Positions 7,568 to 14,900 of a DNA stretch of 64,000 bases are shown here, one piece after another (position 1 is the stretch's first letter; each line of letters starts with the position of its first letter). This DNA is from Citreicoccus inhibens (lineage in GTDB: Bacteria; Myxococcota; Myxococcia; Myxococcales; Myxococcaceae), in contig NZ_JAHNZT010000020.1 of assembly GCF_019039035.1 (NCBI RefSeq), positions 62,001 to 126,000 of the forward strand. Direction: 5' to 3'. The notes beneath the pieces are model-generated. The model was not told the origin of the DNA. It made no database searches and worked only from the letters and a program-made list of their open reading frames with translations. The translations under genes and the position numbers were made by a program.

Positions 7568-10254
7568 GACATCATCTCCTTGACCGCCAACTCATTGAGC
7601 TGAAGTGTTTCGTCGCCCTCGAGGATGGGCTCGCCGCATACCTCGAACGCCGCATCGTTGATGACGTCCAGCGCGCCGTCGGGAAGCAGGCCGAGTCCGC
7701 TGGCGAGCCTCTCCACCTCCGAGCGCGGCCACTCCGGCTTCGCGACGAGCGCGCGCAGGAGGGAGGTGTGCAGGGCATCCAGACCCGCGACCCCTGACGC
7801 GGTTGCGGATGGGCTCACCGGAGCCTCGTGAGGTGAGGTGTCCTCATCCGCGAAGATGCTGCCCAGGAGACTGGAGACCGCAGCGGTCTCCACCAGCTTG
7901 GCCTGGACACTCCGCATGTCGAGCGCCAGCCGGTCGCTTTTCTCGGGAGGCTGTGCCGGGAGGGTAAAGCCTTGTTCCGGCGTGCCAGCCAGTCGCATGG
8001 AGACGGGCCCGGTCGCCGGCGGGGGACGGGCCGCCGAGGCAGCGTGGATCTTCGAGTAGACGCTGTTCTCGTCCAGTCCCAGCATGGCGTAGAGCTTCGA
8101 CAGGGTCTTGATCTCCTGGGGGGATACGTTGCCGTCCGCCATGGCGACGTCGACCAGGAGGTTTCCGAGTGATGTCCGGGCCTCGGGTGTCAGGGCTTCC
8201 ACGCGCTTCTTGTGGCCTGTGCTGGAGGCAGGCCTCGCGAGCAGCCACGCGATATGGGCCCGGAGCCGGACTGTCTCCGCGGCGAGCAGCCCTGGTGCCA
8301 TGTCCACCCACGCTTCCATGCGCGTGACTTCTTCTGGGGAGACCGTTCCATCGGCGGTCGCCACGGCGCCGGCGAGGTGGAGCATGGCGAGCGTCGACAG
8401 GTAGCTCGGGGAAGGCGCGCTCGGTGAGTCGGGAGGGAGCGCGAAGATGCGGGCGGACTCGTCGGCCGAGAGCACCGCGCCGCCCATGCGAGGGTCAGGC
8501 TCCATGCCGTAGCCCAGCTTCTCGAGCGCCTGCGCGAGGCCCACGGCCTCGGACTTGGAGAGTTTGTTGGCGGTTGCGGTGGGCCAGTGCTTCAGCAACT
8601 CGGAGGCGGCGACTGGCGCTGAGCCGCCGCTTCCCAAGGCTTGTCGTAGGACCGCGCGGAGCGCCTGTACATCCGACCCACCCTCCATGGAGGTCGCCAA
8701 CTCGGGAGGGAGCAGCGCCAGGGCGCTCATGCTGTTGCGCGCGTCGGGGTTCTTCCCCACCCAGCGACTGTAGGACTCAAGCGAATTGCAGCAGTCCTCG
8801 ATGAGTGCGCGGACGGGTTTGAGAGACGTCTCCGAGGCCTCGTTGACGGACGTCGATGCCAGTCGCACGGGGCCTCCGAAAGAGGCGCTCGCGGGGCTGT
8901 AGCGGGCCTCCACCTTCGCCTTCCTGGCTCGCGGGACGGTGCCCGCGCCGAGGTCTCGCTGATAGCGCGCGCGGAAGAGGGCCTGGAACTCCTCGGGGCA
9001 GCGGGTGGCGGGTGTTCGCAGTGGGGTGTCACTGGCCTCCACGGCCCATGCCAGGGCCCAGTCCGCTGGGAGTGCGAGCCCCTGAGTGGCGGCGGCGCCC
9101 ACGGCCATGCGCACATCGAACGAAGCTGCGCCGGCGTGCCTCAGTGTGAACTGGGGGACCTCCTTCAACAGACCGCTCTCGCCGGTGCGACGCACGCGGA
9201 GGACGTCGAGGAGGGCTGAGGCGTAGCTCCGGAACGAGTTGCTCGCCCTGTAGACGTCGAGGAGACCTTGGACCTCGTCTTCGATGAGTCGGGCCTCGGC
9301 GAGGGCGTCGGGGTCCGTGCCGAGGTCGTGAATCACGCGCCGTTCCAGTCCATAGAAGAACAGGAAGACAAAGCCGACATAGGCACCGGGTTGGCGACGT
9401 CCGCCTGCGAGCCATTCGAGGTATCCCGCCCGCGAGGCGGGCGAGACCTCCGAGTACGAGGGCCAGTACCCCATGCCCTCTCCGTCGCGATTCGGTCGCG
9501 AGGCGACCTGAAGTTTGGGCTGGATGAGGGCGGGCTCGGTGCCCGGCGCATTCACGGCGCGCAGCTGTGGTCCCACATAGAGCATTCCGCCTTTGAGCGC
9601 GTACCCGGCAATCTCGATGGACTGTCCTGGCGGAATCCAGCGCGTCGGCTGCGGCGCGGTGGGCGACACCGTGGGCGCAGAGGCGGCTGGCACGGGCGCG
9701 ACGGATTCACTGGGGCGCGCAGGAGCGCTGCTGGACGCGGGCTCCTTGATGGGCGTGGATACGGCGGTTGGGCCTGCGTTGACGCGCTGTACACGCCCGT
9801 CGGTCTTCTGTGGCGGTGCGGACTCCCCTCGCATCTCGATGGGGGCGGACGGCGCTGGGACACTGGCCGCACGCATTGGGCTCGCAGGTCCCTCACGGGG
9901 CGTGGTCGGTGTGGAGGCACTCCCTGTGAAGGCGTGCGTGGCGCGTCTGAACTCCGGTGGGGGATCATCTGGGATGTGGGCCCTGAGGCCCGGGGCGATC
10001 GTCGGTGCGCTTGCCGTCTCGAATCGCAGGGCGATGGGGGAGGAGTCCGGCGCCGAGGACGCGGAGCCGATAAGGCGGGCACCGCCGGCACGGGCCTGCT
10101 GCGCGGCCTTCCATCGGGCATTGAGCTTGTTGAGCCAGACAATGCCTCCCCACGCCCCAAGCCCAACGACGACCAGACAACACAGCGTCCCGCCGACTCC
10201 GTCTGATTGAGCTGCGGCCACCAGGGTCGGCAGCGCCCGTATCCATACCCCCAT
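7564..10254 (-). CDS. sngA: TerB-N/TerB/TerB-C domain protein, Shango SngA-like
   Basis: First gene of the operon, 896 residues. A hydrophobic segment at about residues 20-40 looks like a single N-terminal membrane anchor. Residues about 80-205 are a Pro/Ala/Ser-rich linker. A TerB-N-type domain follows (about 205-420; GYWPSYSEVSPASRAGYLEW and a VFLFFYGLERR helix). A TerB domain lies at about 640-760, with two acidic Asp-Gly loops (ATADGTVSPEE and AMADGNVSPQE) that could bind metal. The last 120 residues resemble TerB-C. This order is usual for the TerB member of Shango. The ATG at 10,254 is the first in frame and keeps the anchor. If the anchor is real, the defence complex would sit at the inner membrane, which would suit the membrane protein encoded further down the operon. 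Confidence 0.8.
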   Translation of the reverse strand: MGVWIRALPTLVAAAQSDGVGGTLCCLVVVGLGAWGGIVWLNKLNARWKAAQQARAGGARLIGSASSAPDSSPIALRFETASAPTIAPGLRAHIPDDPPPEFRRATHAFTGSASTPTTPREGPASPMRAASVPAPSAPIEMRGESAPPQKTDGRVQRVNAGPTAVSTPIKEPASSSAPARPSESVAPVPAASAPTVSPTAPQPTRWIPPGQSIEIAGYALKGGMLYVGPQLRAVNAPGTEPALIQPKLQVASRPNRDGEGMGYWPSYSEVSPASRAGYLEWLAGGRRQPGAYVGFVFLFFYGLERRVIHDLGTDPDALAEARLIEDEVQGLLDVYRASNSFRSYASALLDVLRVRRTGESGLLKEVPQFTLRHAGAASFDVRMAVGAAATQGLALPADWALAWAVEASDTPLRTPATRCPEEFQALFRARYQRDLGAGTVPRARKAKVEARYSPASASFGGPVRLASTSVNEASETSLKPVRALIEDCCNSLESYSRWVGKNPDARNSMSALALLPPELATSMEGGSDVQALRAVLRQALGSGGSAPVAASELLKHWPTATANKLSKSEAVGLAQALEKLGYGMEPDPRMGGAVLSADESARIFALPPDSPSAPSPSYLSTLAMLHLAGAVATADGTVSPEEVTRMEAWVDMAPGLLAAETVRLRAHIAWLLARPASSTGHKKRVEALTPEARTSLGNLLVDVAMADGNVSPQEIKTLSKLYAMLGLDENSVYSKIHAASAARPPPATGPVSMRLAGTPEQGFTLPAQPPEKSDRLALDMRSVQAKLVETAAVSSLLGSIFADEDTSPHEAPVSPSATASGVAGLDALHTSLLRALVAKPEWPRSEVERLASGLGLLPDGALDVINDAAFEVCGEPILEGDETLQLNELAVKEMMS

Positions 10255-10702
10255 TGTGTCGCTCCCCGCCTGGTGCCGAAGGACGGCTACCGCTCATGGC
10301 TGACCCTACCTGCGCGGCGCAGGGTACAGAGATACAGGCAAGGGTGTGAGGGAAAGACATTCGCGGCGCCTCACTCCGGAGTGGTATTCCCATCGGTGTG
10401 GTCATGACCCAGCATGGGTCTGAACGGTCTCGCAGGGAGGCCGTGACACCTGGATGAGGGATACGAGGCCGGCTCGGGTCAATGTTGAGGGCGCGGGGAA
10501 TGCCAATGCAATCGCAGGGGAAGTCTTGCCAGCGGATGGGCAGTCATCGGGGCACTTTGGTTTGCAGGAGTCCTGGCCGAGATGGACTCAGCGCGAGGCT
10601 TCTATGGCGTTTCTTCATGCGATGCCTGTTGTCATGCTGGGGTGATTCCTCCCAGATGTGTCTGAGCGTCTGTCTGGGAGCAGCAGCTGCTGTGCGAACG
10701 CA
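10255..10702. other. Non-coding stretch upstream of the Shango/Hxs operon
   Basis: About 450 bases without a convincing gene. The short open frames here lack ribosome binding sites and have unnatural composition. The 5' region and promoter of the operon starting at 10,254 should lie here. I see a perfect 12-base palindrome (10,372-10,383) and a short inverted repeat GACCC-AGCAT-GGGTC (10,406-10,420), but no confident -35/-10 pair. Confidence 0.6.
10372..10383. promoter_or_regulatory. Palindrome CACTCCGGAGTG, possible operator
   Basis: Perfect 12-base palindrome about 120 bases upstream of the sngA start. Its position would suit a regulator of the operon, but no regulator gene is visible in the window. 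A chance palindrome is possible. Confidence 0.3.
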
Positions 10703-10734
10703 GCGTGGTCCAGGGCTCGAATCCTGGACCACGC
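10703..10734 (-). terminator. 12-bp perfect hairpin after the Cys-rich lipoprotein gene
   Basis: Perfect inverted repeat GCGTGGTCCAGG / CCTGGACCACGC with an 8-base loop, 20 bases past the stop of the lipoprotein gene at 10,755-11,021. It lacks a T tract, so it may end transcription with Rho or only protect the mRNA 3' end. It would also insulate the Shango operon from the upstream gene. Confidence 0.6.
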
Positions 10735-10754
10735 CGGAGGCGCGGTGAGGAGCC

Positions 10755-11021
10755 TCAGTAGCAGTACGTGTTGCAATACGGCTCGCCGGTAGGCTGCGAG
10801 CAGCAGATTTCGCCGTTGCCGCACGTGCCGTTGACGCACGCGGGCCGACAGCGATCCACGGCCCAGGCACACACCGTTGAACCCGGGCAGGCGCCCGACG
10901 GGTATTCACACGCGAGTCCCTGTTCGACACTCCCGAGTGAGTCGCCAGTTTGCAGGGGCTCGGACCCGCAGGCCGTGAGGCCAAGCGTGCACATCGCCAC
11001 GATACAAAGCGTCCGCCACAT
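10755..11021 (-). CDS. Small cysteine-rich lipoprotein
   Basis: An 88-residue exported protein. The N-terminus has a short basic start, a hydrophobic core and the lipobox LTAC, so the mature protein would start at Cys18 with a lipid anchor. The mature part has about ten further cysteines, including CPGSTVCAW, CRPACVNGTCGNGEICC and the end CNTYCY. This suggests a disulfide-rich extracellular mini-domain resembling the small Cys-rich modules common in myxobacterial surface proteins. Function unknown. It has its own promoter (11,057-11,062), a strong ribosome site (AGGAGG seven bases before ATG) and a hairpin after the stop, so it is a single-gene transcription unit. Confidence 0.75.
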   Translation of the reverse strand: MWRTLCIVAMCTLGLTACGSEPLQTGDSLGSVEQGLACEYPSGACPGSTVCAWAVDRCRPACVNGTCGNGEICCSQPTGEPYCNTYCY

Positions 11022-11056
11022 GGTGAACCTCCTGATGATTCGGGGATGAATCCAGG

Positions 11057-11092
11057 ATTATACGGCTGAACACCGTAGGACCGATAATCGGT
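11057..11092 (-). promoter_or_regulatory. Promoter with TATAAT -10 and overlapping palindrome
   Basis: On the minus strand, bases 11,062-11,057 read TATAAT, a consensus -10 box, 36 bases upstream of the lipoprotein ATG. At the 17-base spacing the -35 position (11,080-11,085) is ATCGGT, a poor match. That position coincides with a 13-base palindrome ACCGAT-A-ATCGGT (11,080-11,092). A regulator bound there could activate or repress transcription (inference). Confidence 0.55.
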
Positions 11093-11127
11093 GGTGAGTC
11101 TCGTTTGACCGTCTCTGGGTTCGCGGC

Positions 11128-11550
11128 TCACGCCACGGTGGGGCGTGGCGGATGGGCTGGGGGTCGCGGGGGCTCGCGCGCCGAAACGGCGATGCTCACC
11201 TGGGCCGCCCAATACAACGCCATGAGGCGTGGCGTGCGGCTCACGTGGAGGTATCCCGCGGTGTAGCCCAGATGAGCGAGCAGGAATGCACCCAGCCCTG
11301 GCAGGAAGAACTCGGGCCCCGCCTCCAGCAACAGGTCACCCAGCAGTGCCAGGCTCAGGCCGGCCCCAATCCAACGGGCGTAGCGCGTCCGAGGCGGCCA
11401 AATTCACAGGAGGAGGCAGAGCATCGGCAGTGCCTTGGCCATCATCCGGAGGCCCGGCGGAGGCAGGCCCAGCGGGAGCAGGAACCCCACCACGCCCGTG
11501 AGGCCCACCACCGCGAGGAGCTTCGTCACGCCGCTGGATGCACCGTGCAT
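11128..11550 (-). pseudogene. YhhN-family (lysoplasmalogenase-like) remnant with in-frame stop
   Basis: The frame starting at ATG 11,550 encodes hydrophobic helices typical of the YhhN membrane family, including MMAKALPMLCLLL. It then meets a TGA at 11,404-11,406 and continues in the same frame with SLALLGDLLLEAGPEFFLPG and GAFLLAHLGYTAG, the characteristic YhhN core. The frame ends at 11,128, giving about 139 codons where the family usually has over 200, so the last three or four helices are missing. Premature stop plus truncation point to a decaying gene. YhhN proteins hydrolyse lysoplasmalogen or are of unknown function. The start sits five bases after the stop of the small membrane protein upstream. 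Confidence 0.65.
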
Positions 11551-11555
11551 GGGCC

Positions 11556-11867
11556 TCAGAGTTTCAGGAAGAGCAGCGCGAACGACGTGAGGCCCGACAC
11601 CTGATAGGCGATGGGCAGGATCCTGTCCACCCACGACTCCGCGACCGACCTGTGTCTCCACAGGAGGACGGCGCGATGGGCCAGATGGAGAACGGCCGAC
11701 AGCGCGAACGCCGGCCACGCGTACCAGAAGAGCACCACCCCGCGGAATGCGTCGCCGCATGCGACGACCGCGAACACCGCCACGATCGCGAGCATGGACA
11801 GCACCAGCAGCCCCCACTCCTTCCAGGTGGAGGGGAACATCGAGATGGAGACGCGCGTCGATTTCAT
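11556..11867 (-). CDS. Small membrane protein downstream of RHS gene
   Basis: A 103-residue protein with about three predicted membrane helices: GLLVLSMLAIVAVFAVVA, a second rich in Trp/Ala/Phe (LFWYAWPAFALSAVLHLA), and a C-terminal one ending FALLFLKL. No domain recognised. The ATG at 11,867 is chosen over the upstream in-frame starts because those would include hairpin DNA and basic junk sequence. It lies about 120 bases after the stop of the RHS gene on the same strand, separated by hairpins. An immunity protein for the RHS C-terminal tip is possible by position only; an unrelated membrane protein is equally possible. Confidence 0.55.
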   Translation of the reverse strand: MKSTRVSISMFPSTWKEWGLLVLSMLAIVAVFAVVACGDAFRGVVLFWYAWPAFALSAVLHLAHRAVLLWRHRSVAESWVDRILPIAYQVSGLTSFALLFLKL

Positions 11868-11913
11868 GGCGACAACCCGTTGACTCCGTGGCCCATGCTC
11901 ATGGAAACACAGC

Positions 11914-11950
11914 ACCCCGGGGCGGCGAATCCATTTCGCCACCCCGGGGT
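11914..11950. terminator. Long hairpin after the RHS gene
   Basis: Arms ACCCCGGGG-c-GGCGAA and TTCGCC-a-CCCCGGGGT pair over 16 bases with one mismatch and a 5-base loop, about 38 bases past the RHS stop. A second small hairpin CGACAC-GCG-GTGTCG lies at 11,958-11,972. Together they probably end the peroxidase-TIG-RHS transcript. Confidence 0.6.
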
Positions 11951-11987
11951 TGAGGCCCGACACGCGGTGTCGAGCCGGAGTGATTCG

Positions 11988-14900
11988 TTACAACTCCCAC
12001 GCCCACGTCTTGCAACCGAGCGGCCCCATGCTGAAGCCCGCCCCGGGGCCAATCACGGCGCCGTACGTATCAGGGTGCAGAATGTCGTGTCCCTCGACGA
12101 ACCCCGTGACGCCCACGCCTGCTCCCGCGGAGATGAAGCCGCCCGCACTCCAGCCTTCGAAGTCGGCCAGGGTATGGGTATCCGTGACCCATCCGAAACC
12201 CACGCCGCATCCCAGGTGAGGCTTCTTCCAGTCTCCCGGCGGAACGGCGGCGAATCCACAGACACTCGTGACCGCGACGGTGAAGGGCGCGGACGTGCAG
12301 TTGTAGATGCCTCCGAATCCGAGCCCGCCGAATCCGCCGATGGTCACCTCGCCCAGGGCGATGGGCGCCCCTATCCAGAATCCGCCCGGGCAGCGCGAGG
12401 CCAGACCATCGGGATCCACGAACCCCAGGGGGTTGTTCTGGGCATAGCCATACGCGGGGACCGCTCGTCCCTGTAGTGCCATCTGGGCCACGTACGTGGG
12501 GGAGCGCAGGAGCGGCTCGGGCTGCAGGAACCGGCCCGTCTCCGCGTCGTAGTAGCGGTTCCGGAAGTAGTGGAGGCCGGTGCCGTCCTCCTCGCGTCCC
12601 GTGAACGTGCGCGTGTTGCCAGCGGCGCTCCCCGTGTGCGTGGACGCACCGTAGGGCTCGTAGCTGTACTCGGCGCTCAGCGCCCCTGCGTCGTCGGACA
12701 GGGCCACCGTCGAGCCGAGCACGTCAGTGAGGAAGTCATGCGTGCCCGAGGGGCTCTGCCGGCTGTACGCCTCGTCCATGCCGAGCCCGGTGAGCAACTG
12801 GGTGGAGACACCGTTGCTCCGCTCCTCGATGGTGTTGGCGCCGCTGTAGAGGTAGTCCGTGGAGACGCCCGCCACCGTCTTGCGCGAGCGCCGGCCCATG
12901 GGCTCGTAGGCGAACTCCGCGAGCGTGGCCAGACTGTCGCTGACCCGCTCGAGGTGGCCGCGCACGTCCCAGGTGTAGTTCTTGAGTCCATCGGAGACGA
13001 GGTTGCCATTGGCATCGTAGGTGAGCGTGCGGCCCTTCCAGGTCGTCAACTGGCTCGCCGCGTCGTACACCGCTCCGGCGACCGATTGGGGCAGGCCGGT
13101 TCGCGCGAAGGTCCCTCCAGTCGAGACGCGGTCACCGTTCGCGTCGAAGCCGTAGGACAGGTCGCCCAGGACCGTGGTGCCCCGGCTGTACTCGATGCGC
13201 GTGAGCGTGCCGCTGGCGTCGTAGGTGTAGCGTTGGGTCACGCCGCCCGGCAGGGTGGTGGAGGCGCGGCGGCCAGAGGCGTCATATGTGAAGGCGACCG
13301 TGCGGCTTCCCTGCGTGATGGTGGTCAACCGGCCCGCGTCGTCATAGGCATAGACCCCCAGGGCTTGCCCCGGCGCCGACACCCCCGTCAACCGGTTGGC
13401 GGCGTCGTAGGTGTAGCCCACCGCTCCGTTGGGCGTCACGTTCTCCACGAGCCGGTCGAGAGGATCGTAGGTGAAGGTGACGACCGGCCCCAGGCTGTCC
13501 TCGACGCGGTTGAGGCGCTGAACGCTGTCGTACGCGTAGCTGAGCGAGTTGGTGAACGCCTGGGGGCTGGTGGCCGTGGCACCGAACCCGCGTGACGTCA
13601 GCCGGCCCGCGGCGTTGTAGTTCCAGCCGCTCACTTGCCCCTTCCGGTCTCGGAAGGACGTCAGGCGGCCCGCCAGGTCATAGCCGAACGCCTCCGTGCG
13701 CCCGAGCGGATCCATCCGCTCCGTCAACTGGCCCAGCGCGTTGTAGCTGTAGAGCGTCTCCTTGCCCCGCGGGTCCTTCACCCGCGTGAACTTGCCAGTC
13801 TTGTCATAGGTAAAGGCTGTGGCGTGGCCGAGCGGGTTGGTGTGCCGGGTGAGCCGGTCCCGGGCATCGTACTGGTATCGGTCCACCTGTCCGCCGGGGC
13901 TGCGGCGGGCCACCATGCGCCCGAGCGCGTCACGGATGAACTCCGTCGTCCGCCCTCCTGCGTCTGTCAGCGCGACGAGGTCCGCCCCTTCATAGCCATA
14001 GGTGATGGCCCCGTCCGTGCCGATCCTCACGGAAGTCAAACGCCCCTGAGAGTCGTGCGTGTACTCCGAGACGCGCCCCGTTGGGTCCTCGACCCGCGCG
14101 AGGTTGCCCGCCTCGTCATACCGATACACTGTCAGGTGGCCGAGCTCGTCCCGGACGCTCGTGAGCTTGTTGTCCGCCGTATAGGTGTACTGCATCGTGA
14201 CCGCGTTGGGCGTGCCTGCCAGATGCGTCGCCTGGGTCACGTTGCCCCGCGCGTCATGCACATACTCGGTCCGGCGCCCCGCGAAGTCGGTCGTGGCCAC
14301 GCGCCGCCCATTGGTGGGCGCGACATCGAACGTCGTCACCCGCTCCTCGGGCCTGCCGGCAGGGTACGCATCCCGGACGATGTAGCCCGAGTTGAAGTCC
14401 ACGCGCCGCACGAGGCCCGCGCGGTCCTTCACTTCCGTGCGGATCACCTGCTCACCGTCGCGGACATCGCAGGGGCCGTTGGGGTAGCACTGCACGACGA
14501 GGTTCGGCGTGTAGGTGAACTCGAACGTGCTGCCATCCACGAGCGTCTGCTTCGAAACGCGTCCCCGGCTCCCGTACTCGTTCTGGATGACGAGCCGGTT
14601 CTCCTCGTCGACGACGGTCGCCATGAAGTTGGACGCGTTGTAGGTGTACTTCCGCGTGCCGCCCGCGGCGTCCGTTACCTGCAGCAGGCGCCCCTGGGTG
14701 TCGTAGGCATAGGCCACGACACGGCCGCCGCTGTCCTTCGCCTGGGTGGTCAGCGAGTTGGTGTCGATGGTGAACTCCACCCAGCGACCGGACGGCCCGT
14801 CGATGCGGGTGATGGGGCCCGAGGTGCCATTCTGGCGTGTGATGAGCACCACGTTGCCATGGGGATCCGCCACCTCAGCCAGGCGATGTGCGTGGTTGAA

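Noticed and set aside
10715-10722. Sequence GCTCGAAT resembling a tRNA T loop
   Set aside because: It is only the loop of a 12-bp hairpin; no D or anticodon arm around it.
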